From Halarchaeoplasma sp046498385 (GTDB taxonomy: Archaea > Thermoplasmatota > Thermoplasmata > Halarchaeoplasmatales > Halarchaeoplasmataceae), in contig JAWOAU010000021.1 in the NCBI GenBank assembly GCA_046498385.1, forward strand, positions 1 to 23,172: a stretch of DNA of 23,172 bases. Reading direction: 5' to 3'. The notes below the pieces were generated by a model that saw nothing but the letters and a program-made list of their open reading frames with translations, made no database searches and was not told the DNA's origin. Positions 1 to 8,366 of the stretch are shown one piece after another (positions within the stretch are counted from its first letter, which is position 1; each line of letters starts with the position of its first letter). The translations under genes and the position numbers were made by a program.

Positions 1-1
1 C

Positions 2-3000
2 ATCCTCAACGGTACCGCAGAGGGAGATCAGTTTGGCTTCTCGGTTGCCGGTGGCGGTGACTTCTTCGGAGAGGGCGGGCCCGATCTGGTCATAGGCGCC
101 CCGGGTGCCAACAAGGTGTACGTGTACAACGGTTCCGACATGGATTATAACATCACAATATCCGGTGCGGTGGGGGAGGACTTCGGGTGGAGTGTGGCCT
201 TTGCGGGCGATTTCATGGGAGTCGGTAACGATACCATCGCGATCGGAGAACCCGGCTCCGCTAACGGCACGGTGTACCTGTACTATTACGACAACGAGGT
301 GGTCGAATCAGGTGATGAAATAGAAGGAGAATCCTCCGGGGATAGGTTCGGCTACTCCATCAGCGCGGGAGACGTGGATCTAGACGGAAAAACGGATCTG
401 ATAGTGGGTGCTCCGTACAACGATGAAGGCGGTGCCGATGCCGGGCGTGTGTACTTCTTTAGGGGCAATGATACCGTACCTGATAACGCCACGAGTGCAC
501 CCTACAGGTGGACCGGTCCCGGACCTGGCAATTATACGGGTTGGGCGGTGGCTCACGTTGGTTTCATAGGTGACGTAGATCCCATCGCGGTGGGCAGCCC
601 GGGATGGTACGGCTGGGATGGTAACGTTACAGTGGTCGGGCTGGAGGTCGGGCTGGGAGAGGTGAACGTGACCTTCCGGGTTATAACCCTGGTCGGGGAC
701 GCTCTCACTGAATCGAACAATATCACACTGACCATCGATGGTGTTGAGTACTACCTGTGGGACGGTCAAAACGTATCCGGTTACTTTAACAAGAGTCTCT
801 CATACTCGTTCAGCCTCACCAGCGGCGACTCCGGCGGAGCACACAGATGGGCAAGGGCCGGGTCGGGAGAGGACGGTTCCGATCCCTTCGAAGGTGTGCT
901 GGCGTGTGAGCATCACGAAGCCAACATCACGGTTTACTACTACGAGCAGTTCAACAACACCGCAGGTGTGAAGGTGGACGGCGAGTGCTGTGTCTTCCCG
1001 CAGAGCCATGCATTGGATTTTGACGGGGAGGATCATCACGTAGAAATAGAGCATTCGGATCCGCTTAACCTGACCGACCTTACGGTCTCTTGCTGGTTCA
1101 ATAGCACAGCTTCGGGAGGATGGTTCAGAACACTGGTTTCCAAATACGGATTTACCGCAACCACAGAATCCTGGGGGTTGGGATGGACGGACACAAATAC
1201 ACTTGGGTTCTACATCCGTGATTCTGATGCTACTCGAGACACCATTTCATTGAGTGCCGGTCAGGGGTTGGATGGTGATTGGCATCATATAGTGGGCGTA
1301 GCAAGCAGTACGGAAGTTAAGCTATGGTTTGATGGTGAATTGGTCGGTACTATTCCCAGGACCGCCGGGGATATACGCAATGAAAGACCGGTTACATTTG
1401 GTTATCATCTTAACCAAAATGTTACAACAAATCTGGATGATGTCCGCATATTCAACGGCGCTCTTTCCTCCTCGGATATAGAAGATATCTACAACAACAG
1501 ATATGTTGCACTGGGCGATGAAGTCGGTTGGTGGCCCATGAACGAAGGCGAAGGAACAACCGTGTATGATCGGAGTGGGAACGATAATCACGGTACGGTT
1601 ACAAATGCCTCTTGGGGTGGGCTGGGGCAGGATGTATTGTTCGTTCGGTACACCCGGTTCAACAACACCGTTTACTTGGGATTGGGTGCGGGTTTAACAT
1701 CGGATTACGCCTTCATCTGGTCGGATAACGGTACAAGCGTGACATGGGACGAAACGGTTTACAAGGGCATCAACCAGCGCTGGCATCTCGATACATCTGA
1801 AAGTGCGGAAGAGACCGCCAACAACCACGGATATGATTGGAATAAGACGTACATTCATCAGTACAACGTAACATTCAACGCCCGGAACATTTCCGATGGT
1901 GAGGAATTATCCGGTGTGGAGGTTAGTTATTACCAGTTCGGGGTACTGGAGACCAACACCACCGGATTCTCGGATTGGGCGGATTGCGGGAGTGGATATG
2001 CTTACGATAATCCCCACATCATATCCGCCAATCAGCGCTGGTTCTCCAGAAGTAACAATCTTACAGGTGATATATCGTCGGAGAACATCACCATCTCCCC
2101 GGAGTACTACCGGCAGTGGAAGGTGGAGTTCGCAGCGACCACCGAGGGTACCAACAAGATGACTGCAAATAATCATACTCGGGTTACTTACGACTGGTGT
2201 GAACTGGAAAATCTCACAGACCCTATCTACGACGCCAACCCCGTAGAAGTGTGGGTCAACCACGACGGTAACTACAACTACACCCATACCTCAAATGCAT
2301 CTACGGGAACCCACCGTTGGTATTCGTCTCTTGAGATCGATGCAAACTTCCAGGGAACCGTAGAGAATGCCGACCCCATCTCATGCACATACTACGAACA
2401 GTGGTATGTGGAGTTCGGGGCGACCACGGCGGGGACGAACGATATGACCGCGGATAATCATACCCGGGTGACCTACGACTGGGGAACCAGTACGGACAAC
2501 CTCACCGCACCGATATACGATGATAATCCCGTATCGGTGTGGTTGAACGATCAGGGTAACTACAACTACACCCGTACCTCAAATGCATCCACGGGAACCC
2601 ACCGCTGGTATTCGTCTCTTGAGATCGACACAAGCTTCCTGGGAACCATTGAGAGTGCCGATCCCATCTCATGTACATACTACGAGCAATGGTACGTAGA
2701 GTTCGGAGCCACTACAGTGGGTACCAACGCGATGAATGAGAACAATCATACAAGGGTGACCTATTCATGGGGAACCAGTACGGATAACCTCACCGCACCG
2801 ATCTACGATGGTAATTCAGTTTCAGTGTGGGTCAACGACGGAGGCTTATACAACTATACCCAGACCTCCAATGCCTCCACCTCCGTACACAGATGGTACT
2901 CGGACGATACTATCGACGGCAATTTCAGCGGTTCGATCTCCGTAAACGGAACTATCACCTGCACCTACTACGAGCAGTGGTACGTGACCTTCAAGTACAA

Positions 3001-4528
3001 TAATACCTTGGGCTGTGAAGACAGCCCCGATATCACTGTTTGGTACATAAACGCCACCGTACAGAAAATGGATGGAATAGCTAACGAGGCAGGTAATTCA
3101 TACTGGTGTGATGATAACAGTGAATATAACTACACCAATCCCCATGTTATCACTCCCGATGAAGAGCGGTGGTACTCCGGTAGTGGAAACGTCAGCGGGA
3201 GCATAACAAGCAGTGTGACCATATCTCCCGACTACTACAGGCAGTTTTACATCACCGTCCAAACCAGCGGGGGATACCTGAACGAAACATACTATTCCAC
3301 CCTGTACTGGAACAACCTCTCAGTTCAGGAGGACGGCAGCATATACGATGCATCCTCCGTATCGGCGTGGATGGACTTCGGCAGCGAATTTTACGTGGAT
3401 ACACCAGTGTCCGGCCCCGGTGACAGGAACCTCAGGTTCGTCTGCGACGATCACAACTCAACCGCCAATGAGTCCCGCACCCACACATTCCTCTTCCACG
3501 CCGAGTTCGACCACGACGTGAGCATAGATGGGCCGGAAGAGGGTGCCGAATTCGGATATGCGGTATCGGGCACGGCGGACTTCGACAGCACCGGGCACGG
3601 CGATATAATCATAGGTGCACCGGGATGGGATGAAGATACCGGCAGAACCTACATGTTCTACACCGAGGGTGATTGGGAGAACGGAAACCAGCTTGATACG
3701 GAGGATTCCTATGCATATCATACCGGTGAAAATACAAGTGACCGTTTCGGCCATTCATTGAGCAATCCCGGAGATGTGACTGGCGATGGATTTCATTCGG
3801 TACTCATGGGTGCCCCCTATCATGCCGGCAAGGGAAGAACATACCTCTACGAACCCGGGCTGCTGCCCAATGTCACGTTGGAGTTCACTAACCACTATAA
3901 AGACGAAACCATCGCCGAGATAACCTTCAACTTAACAAAGGACGCCAAATGGTATGGTATGGAAGTACCCCTAACCGACGATGAGGTCATAGAACTGGAG
4001 AGGTACGACCATGTGAACATGACCATCCGGGTGAACGAGGTCCAGGGAAAGGGTGAGATCAAGATATACTACGGTTCTCTGGATTACGATTCTTACTATC
4101 AGTTGGGCGGTGAAGAGGACGCACCCATGGCAATGACCCTGGTGGTAAACGCCTACAAAAATGGGGACATCTCCCAGGTGTGGGTAACCGAGTACCAGCA
4201 GGGAGAGCAGGCCCTGGTAAAGGCCAACATAACCGCATTGGACGGAAAAGCGGAGAATATTACAGATGCGGAGATATCCCTGGTCACCGCTCAAGGTGAA
4301 GTGGCGGTTGATTACATGTCCATGGGTGAACCCGAGGACACGGGTGTCGATTGGAAACTATTCAACGCCACCATCTTGATAGGTGATGACCCGGATGAAC
4401 CATACTATGTAGCTCCAGGTCTTTACAAGATCATCGTCCGGACAGTTGACAGTCAGGGATTGTATGACGATGTGTACGGCGAAACAAACGACAGGATGCT
4501 TTGGATAAGGGTGGTGGACGGCTCATGA
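2..4528 (+). CDS. Giant modular secreted protein: FG-GAP, LamG, tandem repeats (5' partial)
   Basis: The frame is open from the left edge, so the start and signal peptide lie outside; 1508 residues are visible (numbered from base 2). Four FG-GAP/integrin-alpha-type blades come first (about residues 7-215; FG...GDxxxxG...IGAP pattern, a Ca-loop-like DVDLDG in the third). Next is a beta-rich unit (about 217-320), then a LamG/concanavalin-like domain (about 336-539; motifs WHHIVG and WWPMNEGEG). Six related beta units follow (about 619-1180), three of them nearly identical, each opening with YYxQ and carrying several N-x-S/T sequons. Two more FG-GAP blades follow (about 1180-1290), then a beta-rich C-terminal region with no membrane anchor. 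Family knowledge suggests an extracellular glycan- or protein-binding adhesin or S-layer-associated protein; the ligand is unknown. It ends in an ATGA overlap with the next gene, implying co-translation. Confidence 0.9.
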   Translation: MLNGTAEGDQFGFSVAGGGDFFGEGGPDLVIGAPGANKVYVYNGSDMDYNITISGAVGEDFGWSVAFAGDFMGVGNDTIAIGEPGSANGTVYLYYYDNEVVESGDEIEGESSGDRFGYSISAGDVDLDGKTDLIVGAPYNDEGGADAGRVYFFRGNDTVPDNATSAPYRWTGPGPGNYTGWAVAHVGFIGDVDPIAVGSPGWYGWDGNVTVVGLEVGLGEVNVTFRVITLVGDALTESNNITLTIDGVEYYLWDGQNVSGYFNKSLSYSFSLTSGDSGGAHRWARAGSGEDGSDPFEGVLACEHHEANITVYYYEQFNNTAGVKVDGECCVFPQSHALDFDGEDHHVEIEHSDPLNLTDLTVSCWFNSTASGGWFRTLVSKYGFTATTESWGLGWTDTNTLGFYIRDSDATRDTISLSAGQGLDGDWHHIVGVASSTEVKLWFDGELVGTIPRTAGDIRNERPVTFGYHLNQNVTTNLDDVRIFNGALSSSDIEDIYNNRYVALGDEVGWWPMNEGEGTTVYDRSGNDNHGTVTNASWGGLGQDVLFVRYTRFNNTVYLGLGAGLTSDYAFIWSDNGTSVTWDETVYKGINQRWHLDTSESAEETANNHGYDWNKTYIHQYNVTFNARNISDGEELSGVEVSYYQFGVLETNTTGFSDWADCGSGYAYDNPHIISANQRWFSRSNNLTGDISSENITISPEYYRQWKVEFAATTEGTNKMTANNHTRVTYDWCELENLTDPIYDANPVEVWVNHDGNYNYTHTSNASTGTHRWYSSLEIDANFQGTVENADPISCTYYEQWYVEFGATTAGTNDMTADNHTRVTYDWGTSTDNLTAPIYDDNPVSVWLNDQGNYNYTRTSNASTGTHRWYSSLEIDTSFLGTIESADPISCTYYEQWYVEFGATTVGTNAMNENNHTRVTYSWGTSTDNLTAPIYDGNSVSVWVNDGGLYNYTQTSNASTSVHRWYSDDTIDGNFSGSISVNGTITCTYYEQWYVTFKYNNTLGCEDSPDITVWYINATVQKMDGIANEAGNSYWCDDNSEYNYTNPHVITPDEERWYSGSGNVSGSITSSVTISPDYYRQFYITVQTSGGYLNETYYSTLYWNNLSVQEDGSIYDASSVSAWMDFGSEFYVDTPVSGPGDRNLRFVCDDHNSTANESRTHTFLFHAEFDHDVSIDGPEEGAEFGYAVSGTADFDSTGHGDIIIGAPGWDEDTGRTYMFYTEGDWENGNQLDTEDSYAYHTGENTSDRFGHSLSNPGDVTGDGFHSVLMGAPYHAGKGRTYLYEPGLLPNVTLEFTNHYKDETIAEITFNLTKDAKWYGMEVPLTDDEVIELERYDHVNMTIRVNEVQGKGEIKIYYGSLDYDSYYQLGGEEDAPMAMTLVVNAYKNGDISQVWVTEYQQGEQALVKANITALDGKAENITDAEISLVTAQGEVAVDYMSMGEPEDTGVDWKLFNATILIGDDPDEPYYVAPGLYKIIVRTVDSQGLYDDVYGETNDRMLWIRVVDGS
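1856..3232 (+). repeat. Tandem coding repeats of 288 bp inside the giant surface gene
   Basis: Units begin at 1856 (249 bp, divergent), 2105 (285 bp), 2390 (288 bp), 2678 (288 bp) and 2966 (267 bp, divergent); a further decayed unit starts at 3233. Units 2105, 2390 and 2678 are close copies at nucleotide level as well as protein level. Each begins with the codons for YYxQW, carries NHTRVTY, a block ending in YNYT, then HRWYS, and closes with a Cys-Thr pair before the next YY. All units keep the reading frame. Multiples of three with high nucleotide identity in the centre and divergence at the flanks fit expansion by recent in-frame duplication or recombination. Confidence 0.92.
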
Positions 4529-5823
4529 TGTACATACCTCACTCCAAACGTTTGATGGTCGTATTCACCTTGTTCTTGCTTATAATATCCACCTTCTGGG
4601 CAAACCTTTACATATCCATACACTCCAACGTTGGTATGGGTGTGCCCGAGGACGTTTACTCTCTGCAGCTCATGGCTGCGGATTACAACCCTAACGGACG
4701 ACGTGTACTCCAGAATAGCGGCGGGATGCACAATCTATCCCTCGGCTCATGGGTTGTCGGTACCGATAAAACCTATCCGGCGGCCTTCGCCATAGTGAAC
4801 CCTTCAAATCGACCGGTCAATATAACCAGTGTCTCTCTGAAGGGCGAACCCGTGGGGATCAAGCTCTACCTTCACAGGAACATGACCCGTCCATCGGATC
4901 CCAGTATAGTCAACATAGACACTGTCGAGGAATCTGCCAACACCAGCCTTTTCTATGACGACGAGGCCTTGACACCTACACCCTGGGAGCTGTCCGCGGG
5001 GGCGGGCTACGATGACAGTAAACTGGTTTACAGCAACAACAGCCACTCCGCCAATGCCACCAAGGAAAACGAGACTTGGATCTACGACTACACCAACCCC
5101 TTGGTGGCCAACGAGGGTGCCAACTTCGTTTGGGTGGAGATAAGCGTGGCACCCACCGTCGAGGTGGAAACCGATATCTACCACGGTCTCCTGGAGATAG
5201 AGGTGGAGGCAGAGTTCGAGGACGGCCCGTCGGTAACCTTCATGGGCGCCGGGAGGCATTACGGTGGGCCAACCATACGCATGGACGAGGGGAATACAAT
5301 CAAGCTCAATGTATCCGATCTGAAACCGGGCACCACCGTGGTCATACCGGATGCCTTCGCCATAGTGAACGCCGGCTCGTCCCTATTGAGAGTTACCAAG
5401 ATAGATGTCCAGGGCGACGCCGAAGGCTACATGCGGGTATATCTCCACGGTAACCCCTATGCCCACGCGGGAGACTACGGTCTGCCGGTGAACACCGACA
5501 GCACCAATATCACCTACTATAATGGTACTTCCTACGACCGATCGGAAGACGGGTGGATAATCGGTCCCGGATTCGGTTACAATAACACTAACCTGCTGTA
5601 TGGTAACTCAACCCACATGAACACGGCCACCAGGACCGCAGGTCATATCGGTGCAGAGTACAACCTGTGGATGTACGATCAATTGGGAGAGAACGTTGCA
5701 GTTCAAGAACAATCCAACTTCGTCTGGGTGGAGATAGCTTACATATTCCCGTCTGAGGATGAGATGGGCGGAGGTGAGCTGAACGTGAGCGCATCTCTGA
5801 CGTTCCACCTCACCAGCGTATAA
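4525..5823 (+). CDS. Membrane-anchored or secreted surface protein with duplicated domain
   Basis: A protein of 432 residues starting at the ATG in the ATGA overlap with the upstream surface gene; a second ATG follows at once, and GGTGG lies upstream. An in-frame TTG at 4501 is less likely because it would place polar residues before the hydrophobic segment. Residues about 10-32 are a strongly hydrophobic signal peptide or signal anchor. The rest is Asn-rich and full of N-x-S/T sequons, as in glycosylated archaeal surface proteins. Two homologous halves follow, each opening with FAIVN, then a YLH segment, and closing with NFVWVEI. The layout 'SLGSW..G..K.Y..AF.I.N....PVNIT' recalls camelysin/TasA-like or DUF1102-like beta-sandwich surface proteins, but that is a loose resemblance. 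I do not recognise a named family. Coupling to the giant protein suggests they act together at the cell surface. Confidence 0.85.
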   Translation: MMYIPHSKRLMVVFTLFLLIISTFWANLYISIHSNVGMGVPEDVYSLQLMAADYNPNGRRVLQNSGGMHNLSLGSWVVGTDKTYPAAFAIVNPSNRPVNITSVSLKGEPVGIKLYLHRNMTRPSDPSIVNIDTVEESANTSLFYDDEALTPTPWELSAGAGYDDSKLVYSNNSHSANATKENETWIYDYTNPLVANEGANFVWVEISVAPTVEVETDIYHGLLEIEVEAEFEDGPSVTFMGAGRHYGGPTIRMDEGNTIKLNVSDLKPGTTVVIPDAFAIVNAGSSLLRVTKIDVQGDAEGYMRVYLHGNPYAHAGDYGLPVNTDSTNITYYNGTSYDRSEDGWIIGPGFGYNNTNLLYGNSTHMNTATRTAGHIGAEYNLWMYDQLGENVAVQEQSNFVWVEIAYIFPSEDEMGGGELNVSASLTFHLTSV

Positions 5824-6032
5824 AAAGACACACCGGTTCGTTCTCCATCTCATTAAAAACATCCTGAATGGAGTTTGAAGTGTATGTATCCCTATCTACC
5901 TCCTTGTTCGATTGTTGGTTGCATAAATAGAAAATGAAGCAAGGCCGGAAAAACTTTGGTCTGGTATATCCCTTACTTCTTAAACACAATATTATAATTT
6001 ACTTGATCACATCGCAGTGGTGTAATGGGCTA
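5824..6032. other. Intergenic region between convergent genes
   Basis: About 209 bases between the end of the surface operon and the end of the desulfidase gene. It is clearly more AT-rich than the surface genes. I find no convincing ORF, tRNA or hairpin. A short T-rich stretch for plus-strand termination appears only further on, within the antisense of the desulfidase gene near 6055-6078. Confidence 0.5.
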
Positions 6033-6587
6033 TTACCAAGCTCCTCCCAGAAGTTCTTTTAGTTTATTTACACTTTTTTCTATCTCGGATGTTTTAACGC
6101 CGATAAGTTCAATATCTATCCCCTTTTCACTCAATTCTTCGATCAGAGCTTCCATGAAAACACCTTTTCCTACCACCTCTTCATTATCCATCGAGGTGGT
6201 ATCAACTCCACAGCTCGGTGAACGATTTACTCCAATAATTCCCAAGAGCGAAAAACCATTTTTACGATACTCTTCTATCTGAAAAACCACTTGATCTACT
6301 AGTGTTTCTATCTTTTTGATCGATGTTTGTTGAGTTAATGCATTTCTGATCCTTGTATTTTCAACTACGACATCCCTTTCCGACCCACGAATATCTCCTC
6401 TATCTAACCCTAAACAGAGTAACTCAGGACAGGGCATTTGAAGGATACCGACCTCATACTCAAGCAGTAGATCGACTACTTCTTGGAAGGTGCCTGGAAG
6501 ATCTGCAGTATTATCTGAAACAGCATTCTGATTCAATATACAGTGGGACACCACTACAATTTCTTTACTTCTATGATCCGTAAACAT
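6033..6587 (-). CDS. TudS/DUF523-type Fe-S desulfidase-like protein
   Basis: A 184-residue protein with the DUF523/TudS layout: SHCILNQ at the N-terminus (Cys16), a helix, MPCPE (Cys53), an arginine-bearing helix, then a hydrophobic strand and NRSPSCG (Cys126). In characterised TudS (2-thiouracil desulfurase) three cysteines hold a [4Fe-4S] cluster that removes sulfur from thiolated nucleobases; the three Cys motifs here match that pattern. The substrate is unknown, and the sequence looks like the TudS-related 'CD3072' branch rather than TudS itself. The ATG start is supported by an upstream GGATGA. The TATA-like TTATAAAA at 6614-6621 sits 27-34 nt upstream. The gene is more AT-rich than its neighbours, hinting at transfer. 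It is divergent from the PUA/ATP-pyrophosphatase/ferredoxin gene. Confidence 0.82.
   Translation of the reverse strand: MFTDHRSKEIVVVSHCILNQNAVSDNTADLPGTFQEVVDLLLEYEVGILQMPCPELLCLGLDRGDIRGSERDVVVENTRIRNALTQQTSIKKIETLVDQVVFQIEEYRKNGFSLLGIIGVNRSPSCGVDTTSMDNEEVVGKGVFMEALIEELSEKGIDIELIGVKTSEIEKSVNKLKELLGGAW
6055..6078 (+). terminator. Possible T-rich terminator for the surface operon
   Basis: On the plus strand this stretch is nearly all T, in three runs including TTTTTT. It is the first strong oligo-T region downstream of 5823. Archaeal termination commonly uses such T tracts without a hairpin. It lies inside the convergent desulfidase gene, so it could equally be coding sequence rich in Lys codons on the other strand. 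Confidence 0.3.
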
Positions 6588-6613
6588 GATCTCATCCTTC
6601 CATTAACTTCATC

Positions 6614-6621
6614 TTATAAAA
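6614..6621. promoter_or_regulatory. TATA box in divergent promoter region
   Basis: TTATAAAA reads as TTTTATAA on the other strand, so it can serve either direction. For the minus-strand desulfidase gene it lies about 30 nt before the ATG, fitting a very short leader. For the plus-strand gene it would give a leader of about 60 nt. A second candidate for the plus gene is GTTATATC at 6683-6690, roughly 20 nt before the first plausible ATG. Confidence 0.5.
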
Positions 6622-6704
6622 AGATTTCATCCCATATTGAGAAATGTTTTGTACATAGGTTCCTAAAACCTCTTCCACAAATGTTATATCTTTCCAGGGT
6701 AGGT

Positions 6705-8366
6705 ATGAAGTTCATGCCAGCATTGTACTTAGGTAAAGTTAACTTACACTGGTGCGGCGAGTGCGAACTGCCTCTTGTGGAAAAGGGTGACTGCAACATC
6801 TGCGGGACTAAAGGTGAGCCCGTAAAGATAACGCCCCCGGGAGACGTGAGGCCGGCCTTTAAAAAAGATATCGAGCTCATACGGGATACCGTTGACAGAC
6901 AGTGGGGAGAAGGTTACTCGGAACACGTTATCCCACCGGGAAAGATAGCCGTACTCAACAGCTCGCCGGACATAGACAGGATGGATGAAGTAGTGATCGA
7001 CGGTAAAGTTATCGGTATCCTCAGGTACTCGGTCGAGAGGAAGCTAGAAAAAAAAGAGCCCTTCGTATTTTTGATACGCCCCTGGGAAGACCTACCGTCC
7101 CCGGACAAGGGTTACGTGGTCATGGACAAGGGGGCTGTCAAACCTATACTCAAGGGTGCTAGTGCCCTTGCCCCGGGGATCCTGAAGGGTGACGAAAACA
7201 TAGTCCCCGGCGACGAGGTGCTTGTGCTTGGACCGGACAAAAACATACTCGGGACAGGCCCTTCTTACAAAGGCGGGAAAGAGCTGGTCAATAACTCCAG
7301 TGGGAAGGGTGTGAAGATACGTTGGAAGGTTTCAAAAGGTCCGTTGAAGAAAAAAAAGCAGTTCTGGGACGATGCCGTAAAAGCCAACGAGAACATACTA
7401 GAAAAGAGGATAAATGAGGCTAAGGAGTTCATCGTCTCCCAGATTGAGGAACGCCGCCTTCCTTATGCCGTATCCTACAGCGGCGGCAAGGACTCTTTGG
7501 CAGTGCTCCACCTCGTCCTGGAGACCGGCCTAAGGCCCGACCTCCTTTTCGTGGATACGGGCATCGAATTACCAGAAACTTTAGAAAACGTTGAAAGAGT
7601 TGTGAAAAAGCACGACCTAAACCTGCTGAAAGCGGACTCACTGGACGGCTACTGGAACAACGTGGAGCACTTCGGCCCCTCTGCTAGGGACTACCGCTGG
7701 TGCTGCAAGACGTGCAAGCTAGGACCCACCGGACTCCTAATAAAAGAGCACTTTCCCGAAGGTGTACTTTCCTTCATAGGTCAGAGGCGCTACGAGTCCC
7801 AGAATCGGATGAAACACGGGGCAACATGGACCAACCCATGGGTACCCGGTCAGGTAGGTGCCTCACCTATACAGGAATGGACCGCACTACACGTGTGGCT
7901 TTATCTGTTCATGAAAGACGCGTGCTACAACCCGTGGTACGAAAAAGGCTTCGAACGTATAGGGTGCTGGGTGTGCCCGGCATCAGATATGGCCGAGCTG
8001 GAATTGCTGGAAGATGAGCTCGAAGGTTACGAAAGATTCTACAATACTTTGGAACGTTATAGAAAAAGAAAGGGGCTTCCAAAAGAGTGGTCCGAACTGG
8101 GTATGTGGAGATGGCTGAAGGTTCCTAAGGAACTCACAGCCGGAACATCGATAGAGGATATTACTGTGTTGAATAGGACGAAAAAAAGCACTCGAAATAT
8201 TTCGTACTGCAGTGGATGCGGCGTGTGTATAACCTCCTGTCCAGAGGATGCTTTATACTTTGAGGAAGGAGTCAAGATCAAAAAAGAGATCTGTACCGGC
8301 TGTGGAAAGTGCCGAGAAAAGTGTCCGGTTCTGGAATATACCCACAGAGCGGTTACGCACTTTTGA
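6705..8366 (+). CDS. PAPS-reductase-family ATP pyrophosphatase with Zn ribbon, PUA and ferredoxin domains
   Basis: A 553-residue protein. In order: a Cys4 Zn ribbon (Cys17, 20, 30, 33); a linker with PPGDVRPAF; a PUA domain (about 120-205, with GAVKPILKGASALAPGI and GDEVLVLG); an N-type ATP-pyrophosphatase/PAPS-reductase domain with the SGGKDS loop (259-264), then Cys-rich RWCCKTC and GCWVCP; and a two-[4Fe-4S] ferredoxin from Cys502 (CxxCxxCxxxCP twice). Archaeal proteins of this layout are usually called PAPS reductases, but PUA plus SGGxDS is closer to RNA thiolation enzymes, and the true reaction is not established. Start: an open frame runs back to 6543, but homologues begin near YLGKxxLxWC, so ATG 6705 or 6714 (AGGT 9 nt before it) is preferred. 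The 3' end overlaps trm1 by 14 bp, convergently. Confidence 0.88.
   Translation: MKFMPALYLGKVNLHWCGECELPLVEKGDCNICGTKGEPVKITPPGDVRPAFKKDIELIRDTVDRQWGEGYSEHVIPPGKIAVLNSSPDIDRMDEVVIDGKVIGILRYSVERKLEKKEPFVFLIRPWEDLPSPDKGYVVMDKGAVKPILKGASALAPGILKGDENIVPGDEVLVLGPDKNILGTGPSYKGGKELVNNSSGKGVKIRWKVSKGPLKKKKQFWDDAVKANENILEKRINEAKEFIVSQIEERRLPYAVSYSGGKDSLAVLHLVLETGLRPDLLFVDTGIELPETLENVERVVKKHDLNLLKADSLDGYWNNVEHFGPSARDYRWCCKTCKLGPTGLLIKEHFPEGVLSFIGQRRYESQNRMKHGATWTNPWVPGQVGASPIQEWTALHVWLYLFMKDACYNPWYEKGFERIGCWVCPASDMAELELLEDELEGYERFYNTLERYRKRKGLPKEWSELGMWRWLKVPKELTAGTSIEDITVLNRTKKSTRNISYCSGCGVCITSCPEDALYFEEGVKIKKEICTGCGKCREKCPVLEYTHRAVTHF

Noticed and set aside
2105..2965. Possible CRISPR-like or mobile repeat array
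   Set aside because: The repeats are direct, in frame and protein-coding without spacers, so they are domain repeats.
5884..5937. 17-codon ATG frame with two Cys in the gap after the surface operon
   Set aside because: Too short, no Shine-Dalgarno site and no recognisable motif; chance is the best explanation.
6025..6282. Plus-strand 85-codon open frame opposite the TudS-like gene
   Set aside because: It is Ser/Phe-rich antisense of a gene with clear family motifs and has no homology signal of its own.
6543..6704. N-terminal extension of the ATP-pyrophosphatase gene
   Set aside because: The codons read as AT-rich non-coding sequence, would overlap the start of the divergent gene, and precede the normal family N-terminus.
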